Shown here: positions 52,687 through 61,701 of the stretch, piece by piece
Numbering within the stretch: the stretch's first letter is position 1
Layout of the letters: every line of letters begins with the position of its first letter
Assembly (NCBI GenBank): GCA_002414665.1
Contig: DIAF01000035.1
Coordinates: 44,237 to 108,236 of the forward strand
Origin: Halieaceae bacterium UBA5085
Lineage (GTDB): Bacteria; Pseudomonadota; Gammaproteobacteria; Pseudomonadales; Halieaceae
Length of the DNA: 64,000 nt
Direction: 5' to 3'
Program-made: the position numbers and the translations under genes
The notes under the pieces: generated by a model
Seen by the model: only the letters and a program-made list of their open reading frames with translations
What the model was told of the DNA's origin: nothing
Database searches by the model: none

Positions 52687-54053
52687 GGCAGTATGGCCGG
52701 CAGGGCTTTCTGCAGTTCGATTTTTGCCTTGGTCGCGTCACCGGTCAGGGCAAAGCCCAGCAGCTCACCCGCAGCGTTGCGGAACTCTGCACGCACATCG
52801 CTACCGCTGGCATCGATCTGCCACTCTCCGTCGGCGCCAGCCGGTGGCGGGGCCACGACGACCGGACAGGCCGGCGTCTTGATTGTCACCGGCATGGGCG
52901 GGTAAACCACCTCGGAGGGCTCACCGGCGAGGGTCTTGCCCAGCGCGCGGGAACTGGCCACCAGCGGCGCCACATAGACCAGTACATGACCTGCCACCTC
53001 GGCGCAGTCACCCAGGGCATAGACATTGGGCGCACTGGTCTCCAGCAGACGGTTGGTGACGATCCCGCGATTCACTTCCAGACCGGCGGCCTTCGCCAGA
53101 TCTACCCGGGGCCGTACGCCCACTGCGGACACCACGATGTCGGCACTGATACGTTCGCCATTGTTCAGGCTCACCACCACGCCCTGTTCCGCCCGGTTGA
53201 CCGCGGTGACCAGCGGACCAAAGTGGAAGCGGGCACCCTTGGCCTCCAGTGCCGCCTGCACCGCCTTGCCTGCCGGCTCCGGCAGCAGCGTAGGCAGGCA
53301 GTAGCCGAGGGGATCCACCGCCTCAACCTCGTAGCCACCGTTGAGCAGGTCATTGGTGAACTCACAGCCGATGAGGCCGCCACCAATGATGCACACCTTG
53401 CGCACGGCATTCTTCTCCATCGCCGTGCGGAAGTCATCGTAGTCGAGGAGATCGTTCACCGAATAGACCAGTTCCAGACCATCGCCCTCTATCGGCGGCT
53501 GTATAGTCTGCGCACCCAGCGCCAGCACCAGCTTGCCGTAGTGAATCGCGGTTTCCGCATCGCCGACCTTGATCACCTGGTTGGCGGTATCAATACCCGC
53601 AACGCGGGTCATGGTCCACACGCTGGCTTTCAACTGCTTGCCCATGGACCCGGCGTCCATCTGCGCGAGGTCATCGGCGCTGGTGCCCTTGGTATAGCCC
53701 GTGGAGAGCATGGGCTTCGAGTAGGAGCGACCATCGTCCGACGTGATGAGGATCAACGGGGTTTCGCTGTCATGCTTGCGGAATTCCTTGGCCACGCCGT
53801 AACCGGCCAGGCCCGTGCCGATAATGACCACCGGGGGATGTACCTTGTCGGTCACCGGCTCCTCATGGTGCGGAGTTTCGTCGACCGGTGTCTCCTCGAT
53901 CAGCTCAAAGTCTTCCTTGCCCACGCCACAATCCGGGCACAGCCAGTCCTCGGGTACATCTTCCCATTTTGTGCCAGGTGCAATGCCGTCGTCAGGCCAG
54001 CCTTCCTTTTCGTCGTAGACCAGGCCACAGACTATGCATTCCCACTTGCTCAT
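52683..54053 (-). CDS. Rubredoxin / rubredoxin-NAD+ reductase fusion
   Basis: A 456-residue two-domain protein. Residues 1-55 are a complete rubredoxin with iron ligands Cys6, Cys9, Cys39 and Cys42. After a short acidic linker, residues 72-456 form a FAD/NAD(P) reductase with VVIIGTGLAGYGVA, a second Rossmann loop CIIGGGLIGCEF, and the FAD-binding NVYALGDCAE. It passes electrons from NADH to rubredoxin, classically for alkane hydroxylases. In Pseudomonas rubredoxins and reductase are separate adjacent genes at this locus. The start is ATG 54053; a longer frame to 54149 is not supported. Confidence 0.92.
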   Translation of the reverse strand: MSKWECIVCGLVYDEKEGWPDDGIAPGTKWEDVPEDWLCPDCGVGKEDFELIEETPVDETPHHEEPVTDKVHPPVVIIGTGLAGYGVAKEFRKHDSETPLILITSDDGRSYSKPMLSTGYTKGTSADDLAQMDAGSMGKQLKASVWTMTRVAGIDTANQVIKVGDAETAIHYGKLVLALGAQTIQPPIEGDGLELVYSVNDLLDYDDFRTAMEKNAVRKVCIIGGGLIGCEFTNDLLNGGYEVEAVDPLGYCLPTLLPEPAGKAVQAALEAKGARFHFGPLVTAVNRAEQGVVVSLNNGERISADIVVSAVGVRPRVDLAKAAGLEVNRGIVTNRLLETSAPNVYALGDCAEVAGHVLVYVAPLVASSRALGKTLAGEPSEVVYPPMPVTIKTPACPVVVAPPPAGADGEWQIDASGSDVRAEFRNAAGELLGFALTGDATKAKIELQKALPAILP

Positions 54054-54147
54054 AATGCCACTCGCTCTCAGTCGTTTACGCGGGTCGCCCGCAACAGCGC
54101 CGCGCGATGCAAGCAGCGGCGGGTGACGACCTGATTTGAAGCGAAAC

Positions 54148-54175
54148 ACTATAGAGTTACAGGAAAATTGTGCAA
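54148..54175 (-). promoter_or_regulatory. Candidate promoter of the rubredoxin-reductase gene
   Basis: On the minus strand TATAGT (54153-54148, 5/6 match to the -10) lies 16 bp from TTGCAC (54175-54170, with the TTG of the -35 conserved). It is about 95 bp upstream of the start codon. This is consensus-based only. Confidence 0.4.
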
Positions 54176-54285
54176 GCGCTTTGCGGGCGCGGCATGGACA
54201 GAACTTAGCCGCGGTTTAACACCCTTGCATGCCCGCGGCAGCTGGCGCATGCTCGCGCCTTTGCACTTCCGGAGACCCTGTTATC

Positions 54286-54912
54286 GTGCCTGCTTACCTG
54301 CCGGCAGACTCGGGCCGCGACCCCCGATGGCGCCCCGAGCAACGGTTCACCAGCGCAGAGCTCGCTGCGCCCTGCCGCCGCTGGCTGCTCGACGACGGTT
54401 CGCTCACCGCGCGCCTTATCGCTCTCGAGGCAGGCACCTTCAGCGTACGCAGGCTCTACCAGGGCTGGCAGGTGCCTCTGCCCTCGGAGCAGCATCTGCT
54501 GCAGGTACCCGCGCGGCAGCGCGCACTGGTGCGCGAGGTGCTGCTGCAGCTGGACTCGCAGGCCGTGGTGTTCGCGCGCAGCGTGTTCCCCATCAGCAGC
54601 CTGAGCGGAGAACTGGCTCACCTGCGCAAACTGCAGAACCGCTCTCTCGGTGCGATTCTGTTTCGGTATCCCGGCATGCAGCGAAGCCCCTTTGAGCTCG
54701 CACGACTGGGCGGTGACAGCGCCTACATCGCGCCCTGGGTGAAACAGACCGTGCCCGCCTGGGCGCGCCGCTCATGCTTCAGTATCGGCGGCAGGCGCCT
54801 GCTCGTCAGTGAGGTGTTTTTGCAGGGATTCACCCCCTGGGAGGCGTCATTGGCAGTGCACCGAAGCCAGCGAGGCACAGTGAACGCTGCAATCCACAGC
54901 GTAAAGCAGTAA
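54286..54912 (+). CDS. ubiC: Chorismate lyase
   Basis: Cleaves chorismate to 4-hydroxybenzoate and pyruvate, the first step of ubiquinone synthesis. The product is 208 residues from GTG 54286 with GGAGA upstream; ATG 54229 would add 19 residues without a ribosome binding site. It has WLLDDGSLTARL, the ARSVFPISSL segment and SCFSIGGRRLLVSEVFL near the C-terminus (SCFSIGGRRLLVSEVF), matching UbiC. ubiA follows 33 bp later. Confidence 0.92.
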   Translation: MPAYLPADSGRDPRWRPEQRFTSAELAAPCRRWLLDDGSLTARLIALEAGTFSVRRLYQGWQVPLPSEQHLLQVPARQRALVREVLLQLDSQAVVFARSVFPISSLSGELAHLRKLQNRSLGAILFRYPGMQRSPFELARLGGDSAYIAPWVKQTVPAWARRSCFSIGGRRLLVSEVFLQGFTPWEASLAVHRSQRGTVNAAIHSVKQ

Positions 54913-54945
54913 GCTTGCCGCTGGTTTCGTCACAGCTCCCGAAGC

Positions 54946-55818
54946 ATGCCCGTACTGACTTCCGTGTCCGCTCTGCTAAAGCTCGTGCGTTTCGACCGGC
55001 CCATTGGCACCCTGCTGCTGCTCTGGCCGACCCTCGGGGCGCTCTGGATCGCGGCAGAGGGCAAGCCAGAACCGCGTCTGGTGGTGATCTTCTGCCTTGG
55101 CACCCTGCTCATGCGCTCCGCGGGTTGTATTGTCAACGATCTGGCGGACCGCCACTGGGACGGCAGTGTGGCACGCACCCGGGAGCGCCCCCTGGTCACC
55201 GGTGAAGTCTCCGTCACCCAGGCACGCATTCTCTTCCTGCTGCTGTGCCTGGCAGCGTTTGGCCTGGTCTTGTTGACCAACACGCTGACCACGCTGCTCT
55301 CGGTCGTCGGCCTGTTGCTGGCCTCCACCTATCCCTTCATGAAACGCTACACCTATTGGCCGCAGGTCGTGCTTGGGGCGGCATTTTCCTGGGCCGTCCC
55401 CATGGCGTTTGCCGCGCAACAGAACGCGCTGCCCTCGGCGCTCTGGCTGCTGTACATCGCCAATCTGCTGTGGACGATGGTGTATGACACCCAGTACGCC
55501 ATGGTCGATCGCGATGATGATATCAAGGTGGGTATCAAATCCACGGCCGTGCTCTTCGGCGATGCCGACCGCCTGGTACTGGGCGCCCTGCAGGCCCTCT
55601 GCCTGCTGGCCTGGCTGCTGGCCGGGCAGCGCTTTGAGCTCGGCGGAGCCTATTATCTGGGCCTACTTGTTGCCGGACTGCTATTCGGTTATCACCAGTA
55701 CCTGATACGGGAGCGCGACCGGGCCGCCTGCTTCCGTGCCTTTCGTCACAACAACTGGGTGGGGCTGGCAATATTCATGGGCATCGCACTGCATTATCTG
55801 CTCGACAACGCTGCGTGA
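54946..55818 (+). CDS. ubiA: 4-hydroxybenzoate polyprenyltransferase
   Basis: Membrane enzyme attaching the polyprenyl chain to 4-hydroxybenzoate. The 290-residue product has about eight hydrophobic helices. The two Asp-rich Mg-diphosphate motifs are NDLADRHWD (64-72) and YDTQYAMVDRDDD (about 181-193). RFDRPIGTLLLLWPT at the N-terminus is typical. Its stop overlaps the next gene start (GTGA). Confidence 0.96.
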   Translation: MPVLTSVSALLKLVRFDRPIGTLLLLWPTLGALWIAAEGKPEPRLVVIFCLGTLLMRSAGCIVNDLADRHWDGSVARTRERPLVTGEVSVTQARILFLLLCLAAFGLVLLTNTLTTLLSVVGLLLASTYPFMKRYTYWPQVVLGAAFSWAVPMAFAAQQNALPSALWLLYIANLLWTMVYDTQYAMVDRDDDIKVGIKSTAVLFGDADRLVLGALQALCLLAWLLAGQRFELGGAYYLGLLVAGLLFGYHQYLIRERDRAACFRAFRHNNWVGLAIFMGIALHYLLDNAA

Positions 55819-56993
55819 GCGACAGCACGGTACAGCGTGGGGCAGCCTCGGTGCCGAATGCGGAGTTCATCGACAGTCTTGCGCAGGTCAGCGCCGCCGA
55901 CTGGGACGCGGTGGCCGGCGTAGACTATCCGTTTCTGCAGCACCGCTTCCTGCACGGCCTGGAGATCACCGGCTGTACAACGGCTGACACCGGCTGGCAA
56001 CCCTGCCACCTGCTGCTGCGTCGTGGGGACCGCCTGATCGGGCTGCTGCCGCTCTACCTGAAAGCACACTCCTATGGAGAATACGTTTTCGACTGGTCAT
56101 GGGCAGACGCCTGGCAGCGAGCAGGGCTGACCTACTACCCCAAGCTGGTATCCGCGGTGCCGTTTACGCCCGCCACGGGGCCGCGCCTGTGCGTTGCCGA
56201 CGGAGAAGACAGTGCCAGCCTGTGGCCCTGTGTGCTGGCCGCGATAGAGCAGTTTGCCCGCGCACGCGGGCTGTCGTCCTGGCATCTGCTGTTTCCTGAC
56301 AAGGCAGTATCCGGGCAGCTGCTGGCAGCGGGGCTGCCACAGCGCATAACCACGCAGTTCCACTGGTTCAACGACGGCTACCAGAGCTTCGAGGACTTCC
56401 TTGGCGCGTTTGCCAGTCGCAAACGCAAGAACCTGCGCCGCGAGCGAGAGCGCGTGACACAGCAGGGCCTGAGCCTGCAGCTGTTGCGCGGCGCGGAGAT
56501 TACCGCCGCCGACTGGCGACAGTTTCACCGCTTCTATCAGACCACTTACGCGCGGCGCAGTGGCCACGGCGGCTACCTGACGCGGGACTTCTTTCTGCAA
56601 ACCGCACCCTCACTGGGCGACCAGACGATCATGGTGGTCGCCCGGCACAGTGGTCAGGCGGTGGCTGCGGCGCTCTATTTTCGCTCATCGACCACGCTGT
56701 ACGGACGCTACTGGGGCTGCAGCGCAGATTTCGACTGCCTGCACTTCGAGGCCTGTTATTACCAGGGGATTGAGTACTGCATTGCCGAGGGGCTACAGCG
56801 CTTTGACCCCGGGGCCCAGGGCGAACACAAGATCCAGCGCGGCTTCCGCCCGATACTCACCTACTCTAACCACTGGATTGCAGACCCGCGACTGGCCGAG
56901 GCGGTTGCCGACTTCACCCGGAGAGAGCGCCCGCACATTGAAGCCTACCGGGACGAGGCGGCGAGCCTCCTGCCGTTTCGTCGCGAAGGCTGA
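55815..56993 (+). CDS. FemAB-like N-acyltransferase (DUF482/GNAT fold)
   Basis: A 392-residue protein of the peptidogalycan/DUF482 group with two GNAT-like domains. The segments include YVFDWSWADAW, the basic patch FASRKRKNLRRERE, YGRYWGCSADFDCLHFEACYYQG (split here as YGRYWGC and LHFEACYYQG) and FDPGAQGEHKI. Its function in proteobacteria is not defined; acyl-CoA- or aminoacyl-dependent transfer is inferred from the fold. The start is GTG 55815, coupled to ubiA. It ends 8 bp from the convergent monooxygenase. Confidence 0.85.
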   Translation: MSDSTVQRGAASVPNAEFIDSLAQVSAADWDAVAGVDYPFLQHRFLHGLEITGCTTADTGWQPCHLLLRRGDRLIGLLPLYLKAHSYGEYVFDWSWADAWQRAGLTYYPKLVSAVPFTPATGPRLCVADGEDSASLWPCVLAAIEQFARARGLSSWHLLFPDKAVSGQLLAAGLPQRITTQFHWFNDGYQSFEDFLGAFASRKRKNLRRERERVTQQGLSLQLLRGAEITAADWRQFHRFYQTTYARRSGHGGYLTRDFFLQTAPSLGDQTIMVVARHSGQAVAAALYFRSSTTLYGRYWGCSADFDCLHFEACYYQGIEYCIAEGLQRFDPGAQGEHKIQRGFRPILTYSNHWIADPRLAEAVADFTRRERPHIEAYRDEAASLLPFRREG

Positions 56994-57001
56994 TGCAGCT
57001 C

Positions 57002-58465
57002 TCAGCGCATGTCGAAGTCGGCGAAGTCCGGCGAACGCATGTGCCACCAGTAATAGAGTGTTGAGTTCGGCCAGTTATTCACTACCTTGCCGGCAGCGTT
57101 CTTGTACCAGCTGTCGCAGTTGGCCACCCACACCGTACCCGCCAGTTCGCCCTGCATGTGATCATTGTAGGCGCGCATGGCCGCGGGGTTTACAGCCAGT
57201 GCGCGCAGGTCGTGCGTTAACAGCTTTTCGATGCAGGCGGCCACGTAGTCCACCTGGCGTTCCACCATGAAGATGATGGAGTTGCTGCCGAGGTTGGTGT
57301 TGGGGCCGTACAACATGAACAGGTTCGGGAAGCCCGCCACACAGACACCTCGGTAGGCTTCGGCGCCCTGCTGCCAGGCCTCGGCAAGGCTGCGCCCGTC
57401 ACTGCCGACAAAATTAACACCGGAAAGCATGGCCGAGGTATTAAAGCCGGTGCCGTAGATAATCACATCAACAGGCCTGGCGACGCCGTCTGCCGACAGC
57501 ACCCCGGCATCATCCACGCCGGTGATCGCTGCGGTCACAAGTTCGACGTTATCGCGCGCGAAGGCCTGGTAGTAATCGTCCGCGACCAGAATGCGCTTGC
57601 AGCCGACCGGATAGTCCGGCGTCAGTTGTCGACGCAGGACAGGGTCGTCAATGTGTTCTTCAAGGTGCTCCCGGGCCCATTTCTCCCAGAGGGGGCGCAG
57701 CAGGCGGCTATTGCGCAGCACCGGGTAGAACAACAGCTCACCACGCAGGTAAACCGCCGCACGGTGCAGTTTCTGCAGCCATGGCCAGCGCGCAAAGCGC
57801 CGCTTTTCGCCTGCCGTATAGTCGCGGTCGTTGCGCTTGACAACGTAGTTGGCACTGCGCTGGTAAACATGCAACTGCGCAGCCTCACGCGCAATGTGCG
57901 GAATAAACTGCAGCGCACTGGCCGCGTTGCCGATCACTGCCACGCGCTTGCCCTTGAGATCGATATCGTGCCGCCAGCGGGCAGAGTGGAACTGCTCGCC
58001 GGTAAACGTGTCGGCTCCGGCAAAGGCCGGTGTCCGGGGAATGTTCAGCTGGCCCAGGCCGCTGACCACCGCCCTGGCACGCAGCTGTTCGCCGTTCTCC
58101 AGGGTAACCAACCACTCACCGCTGGCCTCGTCAAACTCGGCGCTGCTGACCGCGGTGGACAGACGCAGCCTCTCACGCAGGCCGTACTTGTCGGCACAGT
58201 GCTCGAAATAGGCACGGATTTCACCCTGCGGTGAATACTTGCGCGACCAGTTGGGGTTGGGCTCGAAAGAGTAGCTGTAGAGGACCGAGGGCACATCGCA
58301 GCAGGCGCCGGGGTAGGTATTGTCGTGCCACGTGCCGCCCACGCCCGCCGATTTTTCCAGGATCAGGAAATCCTCGATGCCCAGTGCTTTCAGGCGCACG
58401 CCCATGCAGAGGCCGGACATGCCAGCGCCGATAATGATGACCTGGTGCGTCGTGGAGTGATTCAT
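57002..58465 (-). CDS. FAD-dependent monooxygenase (Baeyer-Villiger/FMO type)
   Basis: A 487-residue flavoprotein with the FAD loop GAGMSG (13-18), the GGTWHDNTYPGACCDVPS segment and NADPH-binding GNAASALQF. It also has the Baeyer-Villiger fingerprint-like FTGEQFHSARW (Phe-X-Gly-X3-His-X3-Trp). ATG motif-like YGTGFNTSAM follows. Members oxidise ketones, aldehydes or other lipophilic substrates, including steroids. No partner genes adjoin it; yaaA lies upstream on the same strand. Confidence 0.9.
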   Translation of the reverse strand: MNHSTTHQVIIIGAGMSGLCMGVRLKALGIEDFLILEKSAGVGGTWHDNTYPGACCDVPSVLYSYSFEPNPNWSRKYSPQGEIRAYFEHCADKYGLRERLRLSTAVSSAEFDEASGEWLVTLENGEQLRARAVVSGLGQLNIPRTPAFAGADTFTGEQFHSARWRHDIDLKGKRVAVIGNAASALQFIPHIAREAAQLHVYQRSANYVVKRNDRDYTAGEKRRFARWPWLQKLHRAAVYLRGELLFYPVLRNSRLLRPLWEKWAREHLEEHIDDPVLRRQLTPDYPVGCKRILVADDYYQAFARDNVELVTAAITGVDDAGVLSADGVARPVDVIIYGTGFNTSAMLSGVNFVGSDGRSLAEAWQQGAEAYRGVCVAGFPNLFMLYGPNTNLGSNSIIFMVERQVDYVAACIEKLLTHDLRALAVNPAAMRAYNDHMQGELAGTVWVANCDSWYKNAAGKVVNNWPNSTLYYWWHMRSPDFADFDMR

Positions 58466-58507
58466 AGGCTGTTCCTGTTATGGTTATGTCCCAGCGGCTG
58501 ACAGCTG

Positions 58508-59287
58508 TCAGCCCGGTGGCGCCTGGCGCGTGAATACCGGCTCCCGCGGCCCCGACTCAGCAGGGTTGTAGCGGTAGCCGTCAACGCTGAACGCCTTCAG
58601 CGCCTCGGGGTCGTTCAGGCTGTGCTCGATAATAAAGCGCGCCATCTGACCGCGGGCCTTCTTGGCGTAAAAGCTGATGACCTTGTATTTGCCGTTTCTG
58701 AGCTCCTTGAACTGGGGGGTAATGACGTCCCCATCCAGGGCCCGGGGCTGCACTGCCTTGAAGTATTCGTTAGAGGCCAGATTGACCAGCACACGGCTGC
58801 CACTCTTGCCCAGCTGACTGTTCAGACTGCGCGTCAGGTCATCACCCCAGAACTGGTAGAGATTCGCACCGCGACGATTGGCAAAGCGCAGGCCCATTTC
58901 CAGCCGGTAGGGCTGCATCAGGTCCAGCGGGCGCAACAGGCCATACAAGCCTGACAGGATGCGCAGGTGTTTCTGGGCAAAAGCGAGCTGCGCACTGCTC
59001 AGGGTGTCGGCATCAAGGCCGGTGTAGACATCACCGCGAAATGCCAACAGCGCCTGCTTGGCGTTGTCCAGCGTAAAAGGCAGCGCCCAGTTGTGGAACC
59101 GGGCGACGTTGAGCTGGGCAATCTTGTCACTGACGCCCATCAGCTCGCGGATGTCATCCGGCGCCAGCCGGCGCGCATCCTCCACCAGGGCCTGCGCCTC
59201 CTGCAGAAACTGCGGCTGGGTGCTCTTGCGGGTGTTCGGGGGCGTGTCGAAATCCAGCGTTTTAGCCGGGGATATGAGTGTCAGCAT
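58508..59287 (-). CDS. yaaA: Peroxide stress protein YaaA
   Basis: YaaA/DUF328 protein (259 residues from ATG 59287, MLTLISPAKTLDF). In E. coli it limits free intracellular iron and Fenton damage under peroxide stress. It has the family markers FRGDVYTGLDA, LSGLYGLLRPLD and the C-terminal FYAKKARGQMARFI. An upstream in-frame start at 59323 is not family-like. It is divergent from the TRAP permease genes. Confidence 0.94.
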   Translation of the reverse strand: MLTLISPAKTLDFDTPPNTRKSTQPQFLQEAQALVEDARRLAPDDIRELMGVSDKIAQLNVARFHNWALPFTLDNAKQALLAFRGDVYTGLDADTLSSAQLAFAQKHLRILSGLYGLLRPLDLMQPYRLEMGLRFANRRGANLYQFWGDDLTRSLNSQLGKSGSRVLVNLASNEYFKAVQPRALDGDVITPQFKELRNGKYKVISFYAKKARGQMARFIIEHSLNDPEALKAFSVDGYRYNPAESGPREPVFTRQAPPG

Positions 59288-59388
59288 GGAATTCTGTCCG
59301 TAGGTGGCGCGCGCCGGATACACAGCTTTCGCCTGAGTCTGCAGCCTATGATACCCTGCACCGGTTTGTTCAAAAAGACCAATAACAG

Positions 59389-59901
59389 ATGCGTCTGCTC
59401 GCCCTTGTGGCCCAAGTCATTGATCGGTTTACCGAAGCCTCGGGGCGCTTGCTTGCCTGGCTGGTGCTGGCCATGGCCCTGGTCACCACCGCCGTTGTGG
59501 TGCTGCGCTACGGCTTCAATTCCGGCTCTATCATGGCTCAGGAAGCCATCATGTACCTGCACGGGTGCCTGTTCATGCTGGGCGCCGCGTACACGATGAA
59601 ACACGATGCCCACGTGCGCGTGGACATTTTCTACCGCCGTTTTTCACCCCGCGGCAAAGCGTGGATCAACAGCGTTGGCTGCATCACCTGCCTGATGCCC
59701 CTGTGCGGTTTTATTCTGTTTTCCAGCTGGGAATACGTGGTGGCCTCCTGGGCAATCCGCGAAACATCCCCCGAGCCCGGCGGTATCCCGGCGGTGTTCC
59801 TGCTGAAAACCCTGCTGCCGCTGCTCGCAGTCAACCTGTTTCTGCAGGCGCTGGCGGAAACCGTGCGCAACGCCCGGCTGCTGATCGGGGAGCCTGGCTA
59901 G
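59389..59901 (+). CDS. TRAP transporter small permease (DctQ-type)
   Basis: A 170-residue inner-membrane protein with four hydrophobic helices (about 19-40, 53-70, 92-112 and 135-155). The DctQ-type MKHDAHVRVDIFYRR segment is present. It forms the membrane complex of a sodium- or proton-driven TRAP importer with the next gene, whose GTG start overlaps this stop (TAGTG). Confidence 0.91.
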   Translation: MRLLALVAQVIDRFTEASGRLLAWLVLAMALVTTAVVVLRYGFNSGSIMAQEAIMYLHGCLFMLGAAYTMKHDAHVRVDIFYRRFSPRGKAWINSVGCITCLMPLCGFILFSSWEYVVASWAIRETSPEPGGIPAVFLLKTLLPLLAVNLFLQALAETVRNARLLIGEPG

Positions 59902-61262
59902 TGGACGGCACTATCGCGCTGTACCTGTTTGCCTGCATCTGCCTGCTGCTCATGCTCGGTTTTCCCGTGGCTTTCACCCTGGCCGGCACCTCGCTGGCCT
60001 TCGCCGCCATCGGCGTGATTGCCGGCCACTTCGACCCGGCGTTTCTTGCCGCACTGCCGGCGCGCATGTTTGGCACCATCAACAACGACACCCTGATCGC
60101 TGTGCCGCTGTTTATTCTCATGGGCGTTATCCTGGAAAAATCACGCATTGCAGAGCAATTGCTGGGCACCATGTCACGCAGTTTCGGGGCGTTTCCGGGC
60201 GGGCTGGGCATTGCAGTGGTGCTGGTGGGCATGCTGCTCGCCGCCAGCACCGGCATCGTTGGCGCCACCGTGGTCACCATGGGGTTGCTCTCGTTGCCGA
60301 GCATGCTCAAGGGAGGTTACGACCCCGCCCTGGCGGCCGGCACCATCTGCGCAACGGGAACGCTGGGGCAGATCATTCCGCCTTCCATCGCGCTCGTGCT
60401 GCTCGGCGATGTGCTGTCCAATGCCTATCAGCAGGCGCAGCTGAACGTGGGTATTTTCAACCCGAAAACCGTCTCGGTCGGCGACCTGTTCGTCGGAGCA
60501 CTGCTTCCGGGGCTGTTGCTGGTGGCCCTGTACCTGGCCTATATCATTGCGGTCGCGCACCTGAGCCCGCGCCGCGCGCCCAACGTCCAGACCGAACCGG
60601 TGTCAGCGGCTGAGATACTGGGTAGCCTGGCGCCGCCGCTGCTGTTGATCAGCCTGGTGCTGGGATCCATTCTGGCCGGCGCCGCGACGCCCACAGAGGC
60701 CGCCGGCGTCGGCGCAACCGGCGCGTTGCTGCTTGCCTGGTACAAGCGCGAGATGCCGCTGCCCCGGTTGCGGGAAGCCGTTATCGACAGCATGAAAGTC
60801 ACCTGTATGGTGTTCATGATCCTGATCGGCGCCGCCGTGTTTTCACTGGTGTTTCGCGGTTTTGGGGGCGAAGATCTCATACACCACTGGTTTGACCGCA
60901 TGCCCGGGGGCGTCTTCGGCGCCACACTGATCGTGATGCTGGTGATTTTTCTGCTGGGCTTCATTCTCGACTTTATCGAGATCACCTTTGTCGTGGTGCC
61001 CATTGTCGGCCCGGTGCTGCTGATGATGGGGCTGGACCCGATCTGGCTGGGTATCATGATAGCCATCAACCTGCAGACCTCCTTCCTCACGCCGCCCTTC
61101 GGCTTCGCCCTGTTCTATCTGCGCGGCGTGGCCCCGGCGGCGCTGCACACCAGTGCTATCTACCGCGGCGTTATTCCTTTTATACTCATCCAGCTGCTGG
61201 TGCTGGCAGCCCTGTGGGTCTGGCCACCGCTGGCAACCTGGTTGCCGGCTGCACTGAAATAG
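59901..61262 (+). CDS. TRAP transporter large permease (DctM-type)
   Basis: A 453-residue membrane protein with about 12 helices. It carries DctM landmarks GFPVAFTLAG, AASTGIVGATVVTMG, ATGTLGQIIPPSIALVLLGD and the PPFGFALFYLRGVAP end. From GTG 59901 it has family length; a longer frame to 59565 lies in the small permease. It catalyses solute/ion symport together with the small permease and a periplasmic binding protein, here encoded on the opposite strand beyond a thioesterase gene. Confidence 0.94.
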   Translation: MDGTIALYLFACICLLLMLGFPVAFTLAGTSLAFAAIGVIAGHFDPAFLAALPARMFGTINNDTLIAVPLFILMGVILEKSRIAEQLLGTMSRSFGAFPGGLGIAVVLVGMLLAASTGIVGATVVTMGLLSLPSMLKGGYDPALAAGTICATGTLGQIIPPSIALVLLGDVLSNAYQQAQLNVGIFNPKTVSVGDLFVGALLPGLLLVALYLAYIIAVAHLSPRRAPNVQTEPVSAAEILGSLAPPLLLISLVLGSILAGAATPTEAAGVGATGALLLAWYKREMPLPRLREAVIDSMKVTCMVFMILIGAAVFSLVFRGFGGEDLIHHWFDRMPGGVFGATLIVMLVIFLLGFILDFIEITFVVVPIVGPVLLMMGLDPIWLGIMIAINLQTSFLTPPFGFALFYLRGVAPAALHTSAIYRGVIPFILIQLLVLAALWVWPPLATWLPAALK

Positions 61263-61308
61263 CATCGGCTGCGTATACACTTCTCTCGCAAACGGATTCG
61301 GGCGACAC

Positions 61309-61701
61309 ATGAACGACATCGACGACACACCGGTACCCCAGGGCGAACTGTCCATCCAGACCGTGGCCATGCCGAGGGACACCAACGCCAACGGCGACAT
61401 TTTCGGCGGATGGTTGCTGTCGCAGATGGATATGGCAGGTGCCATCACCGCGAGTGATGTTGCCGGCGGGCGGGTGGCCACCGTCGCCATTGAGGGCATG
61501 GCGTTCCTGACCCCGGTGCATGTGGGCGCCGTGGTGAGCTGCTACTGCGATGTACTGGAAGTCGGGCGCAGCTCGGTGCGTATCGTGGTCGAGGTCTGGA
61601 TCAATTCGAAACACGACGGTGAGCCGATCAAGGTGACCGAGGGTGAGTTCGTCTTCGTTGCGATTGACGAGAAGGGCCGCACCCGCGCCATCAAGCGCTG
61701 A
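61309..61701 (+). CDS. YciA-type acyl-CoA thioesterase
   Basis: A 130-residue hotdog-fold thioesterase. AMPRDTNANGDIFGGWLLS contains the catalytic Asp and the N-terminal hotdog helix; MAFLTPVHVGAVVSCY is the second strand region. YciA enzymes hydrolyse many acyl-CoAs. Its stop directly abuts the stop of the convergent TRAP binding-protein gene. It is uncertain whether its job relates to the transporter. Confidence 0.92.
   Translation: MNDIDDTPVPQGELSIQTVAMPRDTNANGDIFGGWLLSQMDMAGAITASDVAGGRVATVAIEGMAFLTPVHVGAVVSCYCDVLEVGRSSVRIVVEVWINSKHDGEPIKVTEGEFVFVAIDEKGRTRAIKR

Noticed and set aside
52986..54134. 382-codon plus-strand frame opposite the rubredoxin-reductase gene
   Set aside because: His/Gln/Arg-rich translation typical of a GC-rich shadow; the fusion gene on the other strand is certain.
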